From: Chitinophaga sp.
GTDB taxonomy: Bacteria; Bacteroidota; Bacteroidia; Chitinophagales; Chitinophagaceae
Assembly: GCF_017745275.1 (NCBI RefSeq)
Contig: NZ_JAGHZS010000002.1
Span: forward strand, 483,859-547,858
Direction of reading: 5' to 3'
DNA: 64,000 bases
The translations under genes were made by a program, and so were the position numbers. How positions within the stretch are numbered: position 1 is the stretch's first letter; each line of letters begins with the position of its first letter. The notes under the pieces were generated by a model. The model was not told where the DNA came from. It saw only the letters and a list, made by a program, of their open reading frames with translations, and made no database searches. Below, piece by piece: positions 1 through 8,675 of the stretch.

Positions 1-1083
1 TATCAGTATCAGGCTCACGCCCCAGGTGGCCAAAAGGCTTTCCAGTGGTTTGGCATACAGGTGACGGATTACCAGTCGCTCAAGGATCCATCCCAGTGAA
101 CCTGCCATCAGGAAGGAGAACGGCAGTGCAAAGAAGAAGAAAAGGTCTGTTTGCGGAATTCCCAGTGCTTTGGTGAATAAGAGCTGTGTGCAATAAGTGG
201 TATAAGCTCCGATCATCATAAACTCACCGTGTGCCATGTTAATGATGCCGGCTAAACCATATACAATAGAAAGTCCCAGTGCTATGAGTACGAGGATACT
301 GCCAAGGCTCAGGCCACTGAAGAAGTGTTGAACACGTTGCAGGTTATCATAGCGTTTTTCCAGGAGCACCGCTTTTGCCGCAGCATATTGGGCGGTTTCC
401 TGGTTCAGGAAACCCGATCTGGCATAGTCCCTCAACAATGCAGGCGCGTTGTCGCTCCAGTTGTCGGCGATGCTGTCGATATAGGCGTTGGCGTTAGTTG
501 CAGAGGATGCTTTGTATAGTTGTATCGCGTATAGTGCATCTTTCCCGGTGCGGAGCGCATCGGCGTTGCTTTCCTTTGCCAATGCAGCTTTCAGGATACG
601 GAGGGTGATGCTGTCGCTTGTGTGTTTGAGCTGTGAGTAGGCAAGTATACGTTTTTGCGGGTCGTTGCTGAACAGGTTTAGCAGCGGCGCAATTCCTGCC
701 AGTAGAAGGCGGTCGGCCCGCGGAATATCTACTGTTTTGAGGGCAGACAATGGTAACAGCAGCGGTTGCCCGCTGCTGTTGATAAGGAGGGTATTATTGG
801 GGTAAAGGGAATAAAGCTGGTAGGTTCCTTTACTGGAAGAATCGCTGTTTATCGTCACCGCTTTATTGTCCAGCAGGTACAATTTTTTATCATTAATCGC
901 CATCAGCAAAGGGAAGGTGGCCGGTATACGGAGCGCGGCCAGCCTGCCGATAGCCTGTGTGCGCACGGAGTCGGCCGGTGGTTGCAATAGCTGTGCGGTA
1001 TAGATGGAGGCGCTGTCCTGCCCCGCCGAAAATAGCGGGAGCAGTAGGCAGCACATCAGCATCCGTAGTAAGGAAGTTCTCAT
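1..1083 (-). CDS. urtB: Urea ABC transporter permease UrtB (3' end cut by window edge)
   Basis: Partial gene; the reading frame is open to the window edge, giving the first 361 codons. The protein starts with a signal-like hydrophobic segment (residues 1-20), then an extracytoplasmic helical region of roughly 220 residues as in UrtB proteins, and then the branched-chain-type permease core. The core is recognised by LGLSIVYGLAGIINMAHGEF around residues 257-276, the hallmark of the LivH/UrtB family. The family imports urea or short amides through the inner membrane with UrtC (second permease) and UrtD/E (ATPases), which would lie beyond the left edge. The ATG at 1083 lies 53 bp downstream of the urtA stop on the same strand, so it is in the porin-urtA-urtB operon. 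Confidence 0.9.
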   Translation of the reverse strand, partial: MRTSLLRMLMCCLLLPLFSAGQDSASIYTAQLLQPPADSVRTQAIGRLAALRIPATFPLLMAINDKKLYLLDNKAVTINSDSSSKGTYQLYSLYPNNTLLINSSGQPLLLPLSALKTVDIPRADRLLLAGIAPLLNLFSNDPQKRILAYSQLKHTSDSITLRILKAALAKESNADALRTGKDALYAIQLYKASSATNANAYIDSIADNWSDNAPALLRDYARSGFLNQETAQYAAAKAVLLEKRYDNLQRVQHFFSGLSLGSILVLIALGLSIVYGLAGIINMAHGEFMMIGAYTTYCTQLLFTKALGIPQTDLFFFFALPFSFLMAGSLGWILERLVIRHLYAKPLESLLATWGVSLILI

Positions 1084-1136
1084 TGCGTCGTTTTTGATAA
1101 GTTGGAAATAGCCAGTCTTCTATGAGTAATGTCCAT

Positions 1137-2444
1137 TTATTTTTTAGCGTAGGTGCCGTTGTGGTTCACCCAGTCACAATCTTTATCAGGAGAGGTCAAT
1201 GGCGACCATGGCTGCGGGTCTACCAGTCCCCCGGATTTCCAGATGATATCAAATTGTCCGTCGGGTTTGATTTCGCCGATCACTACGGGCTTTGCCAGGT
1301 GATGATTGCGTGGGTCCATTTTAACGGGGCCGTCAGGCGAATCGAAATCCAGGCTGTATAAAGCGTTGCGTACTTTCGATACATCGAAGGAACCTGCTTT
1401 TTCAGCGGCTTTTGCCCACAGGTATACGCCGGTGTAAGCCCAGCAGATGGGATCGTCAGTTACTCTTTTGTCGCCGCCGGGCAGGCCTTTTTTCGCGCAG
1501 AAGGCTTTAAAATCGGTCACAAATTTTTTGTTCTCCGGCAGGTCGTTCGACTGGAAGTAGTTCCATGCTGCGAGATGGCCTACCAGGAATTCGGTATCCA
1601 TAGATCTGAGTTCATCTTCAGCTACAGAAAATGCCATGATCGGACACGTGGCGGAAGAGAGCCCCTGGTTGGCAAACTCTTTATAAAAAGGCACGTTGGA
1701 ATCGCCGTTGATGGTAGAGAGGATGCAGGCTTTTCCATCTGCAGCAAAGCGTTTTACTTTAGAGATGATGGTTTGGTAATCCTGGTGATGGAATGGCGTA
1801 TATTCTTCAATAATGTTTTCCTTCGGAATACCTTTAGAGAGGAGGTATGCTTTGAGTATTTTATTGGCGGTGCGGGGAAAAACGTAATCAGTTCCCAGCA
1901 GGTAGAACTTTTTGTAGCCGCCGCCTTTTTCACTCATGAGGTATTCGGCAGCAGGAATCAGTTGCTGATTAGGCGTTGCGCCGGTATAGATCACGCTGTT
2001 AGAACATTCTTCTCCTTCGTATTGCACCGGGTAAAAGAGCAGGCCATTGTTCTGTTCAAAAACCGGGAGTACTGATTTACGGGATACGGAGGTCCAGCAG
2101 CCAAATACGGCGGAAACTTTTTTATCAATCAGTAATTCTTTGGCTTTTTCCGCGAAGAGATCCCAATCTGATGCGGGATCTACAATTACCGGTTCTATTT
2201 GTTTGCCTAGTACACCACCTTTGGCATTGATTTCATCTACAGCCATCTGCACGGCATCTTTTAAAGACACTTCAGATATAGCCATAGTGCCGCTGAGAGA
2301 GTGGAGTACGCCTATTTTCACGGTTCCTTTTGTGGCGGAGGAGTCGCTGCTACCGGTTTTTCCGGCGCCGCTGTTACACGAAGAAAAGAGTGCGGTTGCG
2401 CCCAGCAGGAGGATGGATAGTTGATTCAGGAAAGCGTTTCTCAT
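1137..2444 (-). CDS. urtA: Urea ABC transporter substrate-binding lipoprotein UrtA
   Basis: 435 aa. Begins with a lipoprotein signal, with the lipobox Cys at residue 23 after a hydrophobic stretch ([14 protein letters not shown]). A Ser/Gly-rich linker follows and then a type 1 periplasmic-binding fold starting near residue 41. Motifs typical of UrtA/FmdD are visible: [14 protein letters not shown] near 45-58 and YEGEECSNS near 142-150. In this family the protein captures urea or short-chain amides and delivers them to UrtBC. Middle gene of the minus-strand operon. Assignment to urea rather than branched-chain amino acids rests on the UrtA-type motifs and on the extended UrtB next to it. Confidence 0.9.
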   Translation of the reverse strand: MRNAFLNQLSILLLGATALFSSCNSGAGKTGSSDSSATKGTVKIGVLHSLSGTMAISEVSLKDAVQMAVDEINAKGGVLGKQIEPVIVDPASDWDLFAEKAKELLIDKKVSAVFGCWTSVSRKSVLPVFEQNNGLLFYPVQYEGEECSNSVIYTGATPNQQLIPAAEYLMSEKGGGYKKFYLLGTDYVFPRTANKILKAYLLSKGIPKENIIEEYTPFHHQDYQTIISKVKRFAADGKACILSTINGDSNVPFYKEFANQGLSSATCPIMAFSVAEDELRSMDTEFLVGHLAAWNYFQSNDLPENKKFVTDFKAFCAKKGLPGGDKRVTDDPICWAYTGVYLWAKAAEKAGSFDVSKVRNALYSLDFDSPDGPVKMDPRNHHLAKPVVIGEIKPDGQFDIIWKSGGLVDPQPWSPLTSPDKDCDWVNHNGTYAKK

Positions 2445-2486
2445 GTTGACTTATATTTTATAAAGAGATGATTGAATGTTTGATAA

Positions 2487-3776
2487 TCAGAAAATGAAGA
2501 ACTGAGCCTGAAGCCATACCTGTCCGAATGTTTTTTTCGTATAGTCGTCTGGTATAGTAGTGGCTACATTGTAAGTACGGGTGGTATAGGAGAGACGGAG
2601 GTTAGTGCCGGTGCCGTTAAAAAAGTAATTGAGCCCGCCTCCCATTACTGTGCTGGAGTTGAGTTTGTCAAAGTTTGCAGGCTTCACGGCGCCGGTTTGT
2701 GTTGGATCCGCGCTAACGTCCTGGTTCTCGTAGCGTATCCATGGTTGGAGTTTCGATTTTTTGAAATAGTAGCCAAGTTCCAGGAATTGAACCGTTTGTT
2801 TGGGAATGAGTGTGGCAAAGGAGTATTTGGAATCGGTTTGTGTACCACCGGTCATGTACTGGTAGGCTGCATTGAGCGTAATGGAGCCTGCATTGCCGAG
2901 AGGGTGGTCAAAAAATACATCGGTGCTGAGGTTGTAATAGTTCGCCTGTGCGTCTACACCGGCTGCCCAGGCCAACGTTTTGCCATTTCCCAGTTTGGTA
3001 CCGGCGTAGTAATAATCTTTTTCAGCATCGAGGAAGTTATAGGCCACGCGACCTACAGTACGAAGGGGAGCACCACCATCCACATTGCGGCCGGTGAAGA
3101 CACCCAGGCGGTATTCCAGTTTGTCGTTTGCAAGAAACCCGCGGGCGTTGATACCGAGATCACGTCCGAAGTTGCCCTGCAGCGGACTGTTAGCAAACAG
3201 GTTATACGGATACTGGAAGAAGGTAAAATCGTTGGCCATTAACCCGGCCGCGCCCTGTAGCCCGTTGCGATTATTGGATACCAGCTGCATACCTGCTATC
3301 AGCTGGAAGGCAGGGTTAAATGTGTATTCCAGTTGTGCGTCAAGGATGATAGGCGAAACTTTTACGTTCTTTTCTCCGTTGGATTGGACACCAATAGGTG
3401 AGGGTATTTCTGTTTCCATAAAGAAGCTGGCTTTTTTGGTGAGCTGTCCGCCAACCAACACCCTGGCACGATAAACAGAAAAGCCCTTGTTCCAGTCTTT
3501 TGCCGTTTTTTCGTTACTGGGAGCGCCAAATCCTGTTTGCTCCCCGGAGGCAAACATATGTACAATGGCGCCTACCTGGATGGATGGTTTAAAGGGTAGC
3601 TCCGACGACTGGAAAAGGGTAATGTTCCTGGAGCTGTCGTTGCTTGTATTTAAGGACGCTGGTAATTCAATTAAGTAACTGCCTCTCTTTTTCTTTCTGG
3701 GGGGATCGTTGTTTTCGGCTTTCACAATAAAGGGAGCAGTGGCAAACAGGAAGATAAATGTGGCTGAAAATTTCAT
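2487..3776 (-). CDS. Outer-membrane beta-barrel porin of the urea operon
   Basis: 429 aa with a clear signal peptide (about residues 1-20, ending VKA). The rest alternates in a beta-barrel pattern with many aromatic-capped strands and ends in Phe (QAQFFIF), as expected for Bam-inserted barrels. Features resemble phosphate-selective-porin (O/P) type channels: an extended N-terminal region, then strands with repeated GxxxxxxY/F patterns. It is the first gene of the urt operon, 42 bp upstream of urtA. I infer that it is the outer-membrane entry channel for urea or amides, but selectivity is not readable from the sequence. Confidence 0.75.
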   Translation of the reverse strand: MKFSATFIFLFATAPFIVKAENNDPPRKKKRGSYLIELPASLNTSNDSSRNITLFQSSELPFKPSIQVGAIVHMFASGEQTGFGAPSNEKTAKDWNKGFSVYRARVLVGGQLTKKASFFMETEIPSPIGVQSNGEKNVKVSPIILDAQLEYTFNPAFQLIAGMQLVSNNRNGLQGAAGLMANDFTFFQYPYNLFANSPLQGNFGRDLGINARGFLANDKLEYRLGVFTGRNVDGGAPLRTVGRVAYNFLDAEKDYYYAGTKLGNGKTLAWAAGVDAQANYYNLSTDVFFDHPLGNAGSITLNAAYQYMTGGTQTDSKYSFATLIPKQTVQFLELGYYFKKSKLQPWIRYENQDVSADPTQTGAVKPANFDKLNSSTVMGGGLNYFFNGTGTNLRLSYTTRTYNVATTIPDDYTKKTFGQVWLQAQFFIF

Positions 3777-3802
3777 AAAAGAAGTAATTAATAATTGAAC
3801 AA

Positions 3803-3847
3803 TGTACTTAAGTACTTTTTTGGTTGATCGATCATTGTACTTAAGTA
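3803..3847. promoter_or_regulatory. Tandem palindromic operator candidate upstream of the urea operon
   Basis: TGTACTTAAGTA occurs at 3803-3814 and again at 3836-3847, exactly 33 bp apart (about three helical turns). The first copy is part of a perfect 12-bp palindrome, GTACTTAAGTAC (3804-3815). A GATCGATC palindrome (3825-3832) sits between them. It lies 27-71 bp upstream of the porin start codon on the transcribed side. Two in-phase copies suggest a dimeric regulator bound cooperatively; the regulator is unknown. Confidence 0.5.
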
Positions 3848-4101
3848 TAAAAGTAGAAGATTAATTTACTTAATTCATAAAATTTTTCTAAAAATGGATT
3901 AAAAACTGGCTATGTGTTGATTTTATTCATACATATATTTTTATATAATATGATATTGTTTTTGTTTGTTTTTATAATAAAATATTGATTTATAACTATT
4001 TATATGGAATATTACCACGAATATAAAATCCTAAGAAAAACTAGGTTGTCTTTAAAAAGTATTCATTATATAAATTTTATATATTTTGTATGACATGAAG
4101 A

Positions 4102-4128
4102 AGTGCCAGGGATATTTCCCCTGGCACT
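4102..4128 (-). terminator. Hairpin terminator of the TonB receptor / DUF4249 operon
   Basis: Perfect 10-bp stem: AGTGCCAGGG at 4102-4111 pairs with CCCTGGCACT at 4119-4128 across a 7-nt loop. It lies about 80 bp beyond the stop of the minus-strand DUF4249 gene. On the minus strand it is followed only by a short, interrupted pyrimidine run, so termination strength is uncertain. Confidence 0.5.
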
Positions 4129-4209
4129 ATCATAAGCCTTTCAGCGATGCCCGATTTTTGAACAAGGTTTAATCTGCTTCCTGTGACAAGGTGGAAATCT
4201 GATAGCCAA

Positions 4210-5031
4210 TTACTTTATTGTATACTCCTTTAACGCCACCTGGGATAATCTGAAATAGCCATAGGCAAAGTTTTCGAAATGGGTCTGATTGATAATATTT
4301 CCTCTCACCGCACCAGGTGTAGTTTGAAACGGCCCACTTTGAGCCCCGGATGCTACCAGCAATTTTCTGAAATAGTCATAGTATCTCCTGGAAATTCCAT
4401 ACAGCCGGATGTTTATCGTATCTCCGGCCTTCAGGTCTTTGTCAGAAAAATATTCCTGCATCAGGTTGCCCTGACTCTTCTCATCATCTTGCGCTTTATA
4501 ATCCGGGAATACCGAAACAGGTGACAGAATACGATGCAGATAATAATTTACCTCATCGCCATTATCCTGGTAGTAGTAAGAGATCTCTACTTCTTTGCCA
4601 CCAAAACCGCCGTTGTTATCCTGTGTAATATTGTTTTCAATATCCGGAACAGCTAAACAGGTTTCGGTGGCGGTATACGTTTCCCCGTTTAATGTTACTT
4701 TTAACGCATAAGTTTCCCCGATAACCGGATGAAAGTTGGTGCAGATATATTCTCCTGTGCCTGGATTTTCTGTAAATCTAAAAACTGTATTTTCTGAATT
4801 TGTTATTACGATATCCGCTCCTGAAACTGTTGGAAATGTAGGACTGTAATACCCGGTGGTGGTAGAGAGTTTGATTTTCTGCTCACTGCCAGTGGTACCT
4901 TTTAACCAATCAATAGACGCATCAATTACCAATTTCGGAGCAGCCGTGTCCAGGTCCACCTGCACTACCTTTGTGCAGGACATTCCTAAAAAGCAGTATA
5001 AAGAAAGCAGGTATTTAAGTATATTTTTCAT
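4210..5031 (-). CDS. DUF4249 family outer-membrane lipoprotein
   Basis: 273 aa. Lipoprotein signal with Cys at residue 19 (LGMSC), then a start typical of DUF4249 proteins (KVVQVDLDTAAPKLVIDA), an Ig-like first half and a conserved C-terminal tail. DUF4249 genes usually lie directly after a TonB-dependent receptor, as here (16-bp gap), and are thought to be surface lipoproteins working with that receptor. Function and ligand are unknown. Confidence 0.85.
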   Translation of the reverse strand: MKNILKYLLSLYCFLGMSCTKVVQVDLDTAAPKLVIDASIDWLKGTTGSEQKIKLSTTTGYYSPTFPTVSGADIVITNSENTVFRFTENPGTGEYICTNFHPVIGETYALKVTLNGETYTATETCLAVPDIENNITQDNNGGFGGKEVEISYYYQDNGDEVNYYLHRILSPVSVFPDYKAQDDEKSQGNLMQEYFSDKDLKAGDTINIRLYGISRRYYDYFRKLLVASGAQSGPFQTTPGAVRGNIINQTHFENFAYGYFRLSQVALKEYTIK

Positions 5032-5047
5032 TTATCTATGATTAGCA

Positions 5048-7420
5048 TTAAAATTTGAAATTGTAAGTCACGCCGGGTATAATACCGAAAATGGATATCC
5101 GCTTAGCTTCACTCACCCCTGTTTCCCTGTTTTGCTCGAACATAAGAGAGGCCGCGTTGTTTCTGCCATAAACATTGTAAATGCTGAATACCCATTCGCC
5201 TTTCCACCTTTTTTTGCTGTCAGGTTTTGGTGTATAGGTAGCCGATAGATCCAAATGATGATAAGCCGGAAGCGAATTGGCATTTCGCACGCCGTAATTG
5301 GCTACCGTTATTCCCTGGTATTGATATTTGCCGATCGGGTAGGTGGCTGCTTTCCCTGTCTGGTAAGTGAAGATGCCGCCAAAGCTCCATTTTCTCGTGA
5401 ATTGATAAGCGCCCGTAAGGGAAAGATTATGTGTTTTATCGTAATTGGCACGATACCACTGGCCGTTGTTAATACCCGGTTCCTCCGCATTTCTTCCCGG
5501 TGTTCGCTGCTCTGCTTTAGACAGTGTATAAGAAAGCCAGCCAGTCAGTTTACCGGTATTTTTCTTCGCCATTAGCTCAAGTCCATAGGCTCTTGCTTCC
5601 CCATTCAGCAATACCTGTTCTATCGCTTTCTGGGCAATCAGTTCGGCCCCATCGATGTAATCTGCCTTGTTTTGAATTTTTTTGTAAAAAGCTTCCGTTT
5701 CCAGGGAATATTTATCATTGTTGAAATTTCTGAAGTAGCCAAATGCAAACTGGTCAAGGATTTCGGGCTTCAGATATTGATCGCTTGGCGCCCAGATATC
5801 CAGTGGGGAAACGGAGGCAGTGTTGGAAATTAAATGGATATATTGGCTCATCCGGTTATAACTGGCCTTAATGGATTGGTTGTTATTGATGGCATAAGAA
5901 ACTGCCAGGCGGGGTTCCAGGTTTCCGAACCCAATAATTTTTTCGTTTTTATTGTATAATGTTACACCCGTAGGCGTGCCTTGCTCATAAATTTGTAACT
6001 GGGGATTGAAAACAACGGCCTGGTTCTTATCATAAGTATTTACATGCTGTTCCCCCAACCGCAGAAAGTAGCTATATCGCAGCCCGTAAACCAATGATAT
6101 TTTATCCGACAGTTTTTGATCGGCACTTACATACAGCGCATTTTCCCAAGCATATTTTTTTTCAATCTGGTCAGGATTAACAGGCGATTTGGCATCCATT
6201 GGTTTTATTGTGCCGGGATTGAATTGGTAGTAGATAGAGTTGATGCCATAATTCAATGCCAGCTTGTCCGACAGCTGATGGGTAAAGTCATACTTAAGAT
6301 TGTAGTTACGGATGTTCGATGTCCAGTCAATGCCAACGTATTTTATTTTCAGGCCATAGTCGTATTTGCTGTAGATGACCGATGCATTGGAAAATAGTTT
6401 GTCAGAGAAGTTGTGATTCCAGCGAAGATTAAAGAAGGAGTTTGAATAATTGTTGCTGAAAAAATTGCTGAAATCCATTTTATCTTTCCCGAAATATCCT
6501 GAAAGAAAGATCCTGTTGTTGTCATTGAACTTATAATTGAGTTTGGCATTCAGGTCATAAAAAGAAATGGAGTTGGGGTTGTTCGCCAGTTTCATAAATA
6601 AATGAGCATAGGAGGTACGACCAGCAACAACGAACGAACCTTTATCTTTTACAATCGGACCTTCTGCGAGTAGCCTGCTGGAAATAGCCCCAATTCCACC
6701 CGTTACGTGATATGATTTATTGTTTCCTTCTTTTTGATAAATATCCAGCACAGAAGAAGTACGCCCGCCAAAGTTAGCCGGTATGCCGCCTTTATACAAT
6801 TTCAAATCTTTAATTACATCTGCATTAAAAACGGATAAAAATCCGAACAGGTGTGAAGTATTGTAAATAACCGCTTCGTCTAACAATATCAGGTTGCCGT
6901 CAACCGAACCGCCCCTGACGTTAAAGCCTGTTGCACCTTCCTGTGCAGTGGAAACGCCCGGAAGTTGCAGCACCGCTTTCAAAATATCTACTTCACCCAT
7001 CACCGCCGGCATTTTCCTGATAGTGGCAATAGAGAGTTTGTTCACACTCATTTCTGGTTTTCGGATATTGCTGGCTGAACTGTTGTATTTTACAACTACT
7101 TCATCTAAGGTTTTACTTTTCTCCGCCATCGAAAAATCTTTCTTTAAGTTTTTGGTCAGCGAAATATGTTCTTCAATACTTTCAAATCCTATACAGGTGA
7201 TAACGATGGTATAGGCTCCTTTCGGCAGGGTGACAGCATAATAGCCATAAGCATTGGTAACTGTTGATACCTTTGCTTCCGGAATGAAAATGCTTGCACC
7301 GATGATTGTTTCGGTACTTGTTTTCATATTGATGATTCCACTCAAAGTGACTTTCTCCTGTGACCAGGCCTTGCATGAAATGGCTATCAGTAACAGCGTA
7401 TGAATGATCTTGTATTTCAT
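5048..7420 (-). CDS. TonB-dependent receptor with carboxypeptidase-regulatory-like domain
   Basis: 790 aa. Signal peptide (about 1-21, ending AWSQ). A CarboxypepD_reg-like/CNA-B-type fold occupies about 25-105, the TonB plug about 120-230 (GFNVRGGSVDGNLILLDEA; KGGIPANFGGRTSSVLDIY), and then a 22-strand barrel ending in Phe (TYNFKF). It lacks the STN domain and SusC length, so it is a classical receptor of the type paired with DUF4249 rather than a SusC. Ligand unknown. It is divergent from the LytS/LytTR pair at 7668, which may regulate it. Confidence 0.88.
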   Translation of the reverse strand: MKYKIIHTLLLIAISCKAWSQEKVTLSGIINMKTSTETIIGASIFIPEAKVSTVTNAYGYYAVTLPKGAYTIVITCIGFESIEEHISLTKNLKKDFSMAEKSKTLDEVVVKYNSSASNIRKPEMSVNKLSIATIRKMPAVMGEVDILKAVLQLPGVSTAQEGATGFNVRGGSVDGNLILLDEAVIYNTSHLFGFLSVFNADVIKDLKLYKGGIPANFGGRTSSVLDIYQKEGNNKSYHVTGGIGAISSRLLAEGPIVKDKGSFVVAGRTSYAHLFMKLANNPNSISFYDLNAKLNYKFNDNNRIFLSGYFGKDKMDFSNFFSNNYSNSFFNLRWNHNFSDKLFSNASVIYSKYDYGLKIKYVGIDWTSNIRNYNLKYDFTHQLSDKLALNYGINSIYYQFNPGTIKPMDAKSPVNPDQIEKKYAWENALYVSADQKLSDKISLVYGLRYSYFLRLGEQHVNTYDKNQAVVFNPQLQIYEQGTPTGVTLYNKNEKIIGFGNLEPRLAVSYAINNNQSIKASYNRMSQYIHLISNTASVSPLDIWAPSDQYLKPEILDQFAFGYFRNFNNDKYSLETEAFYKKIQNKADYIDGAELIAQKAIEQVLLNGEARAYGLELMAKKNTGKLTGWLSYTLSKAEQRTPGRNAEEPGINNGQWYRANYDKTHNLSLTGAYQFTRKWSFGGIFTYQTGKAATYPIGKYQYQGITVANYGVRNANSLPAYHHLDLSATYTPKPDSKKRWKGEWVFSIYNVYGRNNAASLMFEQNRETGVSEAKRISIFGIIPGVTYNFKF

Positions 7421-7455
7421 CTTTTAAAATAGATTTAACAATTGTAGCTTGAACA

Positions 7456-7463
7456 CAAAACTA
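7456..7463 (-). promoter_or_regulatory. Candidate -7 promoter box for the TonB receptor operon
   Basis: The minus strand reads TAGTTTTG, an exact match to the Bacteroidota -7 consensus TAnnTTTG, 35 bp upstream of the receptor start codon. No convincing -33 TTTG lies at the usual spacing, so the promoter would need an activator or is a chance match. Confidence 0.3.
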
Positions 7464-7585
7464 TTCCTTAGGATAACCACCTTTTTTTAATTATACCAAA
7501 CGCAGTACCTTTTATATCAAAGCATACAGCAGTACTACAAAATATATTTCCTGTTTAATACGTTTTTCCCGCGCTTCGCGCTTTT

Positions 7586-7615
7586 GTATAAAAAGCACGG
7601 ACTTTCGTATAAAAA
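7586..7615. promoter_or_regulatory. Candidate LytTR direct-repeat binding site
   Basis: GTATAAAAA occurs at 7586-7594 and 7607-7615, 21 bp apart. That is the two-turn direct-repeat geometry known for LytTR-domain regulators such as AgrA. The site lies in the divergent region between the TonB receptor and the LytS/LytTR pair and just upstream of the TAAGTTTG box at 7642-7649. A small GCGC-TTC-GCGC hairpin (7571-7581) abuts it. Confidence 0.5.
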
Positions 7616-7641
7616 ACAGGTCAGATCATCATTTTAAGTGT

Positions 7642-7649
7642 TAAGTTTG
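7642..7649 (+). promoter_or_regulatory. Candidate -7 promoter box for the LytS/LytTR operon
   Basis: TAAGTTTG matches TAnnTTTG exactly, 18 bp upstream of the kinase ATG. No -33 TTG is present at normal spacing; the LytTR-like repeats occupy the upstream position, which suggests activator dependence. Confidence 0.4.
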
Positions 7650-7667
7650 CGTTATACAAGGTTATAA

Positions 7668-8675
7668 ATGAATGATTTTACACGTCAGCAGTTTATTAGT
7701 GAAAATGTGCTTTTCCGTTTCCTGATTTCCCCCAACCACAGGATCTTCCGGCATTTGCTCCTCATTGTTTTTATTGGTATTGTGTTGTACAAAAGCGCTG
7801 CTGTAATTGACAACCCGATGGCGGTATTTGTATATTTTATTGCACTGTTCTATGTGAATATGTATGTGCTGGTGCCAAAGCTTTTGTTCAGGAACAGGAA
7901 TATTGCTTACGGCTTATCTGTGCTGGGTATCCTTATTGTAGTGGCTGTTTGTGGCCATTTTTTTAATCCTTTTAATAATGAAAACGGGGTGAACATTCCA
8001 CTTTTCTCTTTTCTTACTGTGCTGCTGTTGGCGGCTTCGGCTTCTATAAAACTGTTTCAAAAGGGAATGATGGACAAGCAATTGATTTACGAGCTTAAAC
8101 AATCAAAAACGTACGCAGAGTTAGAGCAGTTGAAAAACCAGATCAACCCGCATTTTTTGTTTAATATGCTGAACAATGCCAATGTGCTGACGAAGAAAGA
8201 TCCGGATAAAGCCTCGCAGGTTTTAATGAAGCTGAGCGATTTACTTCGTTACCAGCTTTATGACAGTGCAAGAGATAAGGTATTGTTAACTTCGGATATT
8301 CATTTCCTGGAAGATTTTTTAAATTTGGAAAAAGTAAGGCGGGACAGTTTTGATTTTCTGATTTCGAAAGAAGGAGATTTGAGCGGTGTGCAAATTCCTC
8401 CTTTGCTATTCATTCCATTCGTGGAAAATGCGGTGAAGCATAATAATGATGCGGGAAAATCGTCTTATGTAAACCTGTATTTCGATGTCAGGAACGATGA
8501 ACTGTTTTTTAAATGCGTCAACTCCAAACCCATGCTTAAACCCGTTAACAACACAGGCGGATTAGGATTGGCAAATGTAAAACGAAGACTGGAGCTGTTA
8601 TTCCCTGCAACACATCGTTTGAATATTGATGATGACTCCGACAGGTATTGCGTAACATTAACCATAAAGCTATGA
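7668..8675 (+). CDS. LytS/YehU-type sensor histidine kinase
   Basis: 335 aa. Four predicted membrane helices (about residues 27-44, 50-69, 79-98, 110-128), a short coiled linker, then a His_kinase (PF06580-type) domain with phospho-acceptor His162 in QINPHFLFN, an N-box (FVENAVKHN) and a G-box (GGLGLANVKRRL). There is no large extracytoplasmic domain, so any signal is probably membrane-borne. The stop overlaps the start of the regulator gene (ATGA), indicating translational coupling. It faces the divergent TonB receptor operon. Confidence 0.92.
   Translation: MNDFTRQQFISENVLFRFLISPNHRIFRHLLLIVFIGIVLYKSAAVIDNPMAVFVYFIALFYVNMYVLVPKLLFRNRNIAYGLSVLGILIVVAVCGHFFNPFNNENGVNIPLFSFLTVLLLAASASIKLFQKGMMDKQLIYELKQSKTYAELEQLKNQINPHFLFNMLNNANVLTKKDPDKASQVLMKLSDLLRYQLYDSARDKVLLTSDIHFLEDFLNLEKVRRDSFDFLISKEGDLSGVQIPPLLFIPFVENAVKHNNDAGKSSYVNLYFDVRNDELFFKCVNSKPMLKPVNNTGGLGLANVKRRLELLFPATHRLNIDDDSDRYCVTLTIKL

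Larger units (their letters stand above)
3777..4209. other. AT-rich intergenic region
   Basis: 433 bp between the start of the porin gene and the end of the DUF4249 gene, both on the minus strand. It holds a tandem palindrome close to the porin start (3803-3847), a very AT-rich stretch (about 3850-4090) with no plausible coding frame, and a hairpin at 4102-4128 that probably ends the DUF4249 operon. I see no RNA gene. Confidence 0.6.

Noticed and set aside
1575..2075. 166-codon plus-strand frame over urtA
   Set aside because: Lies opposite the conserved UrtA frame and has no features of a real protein.
3880..4090. Possible small RNA or replication-related AT-rich element
   Set aside because: Only base bias is seen; no promoter-terminator pair, iterons or stable fold could be supported.
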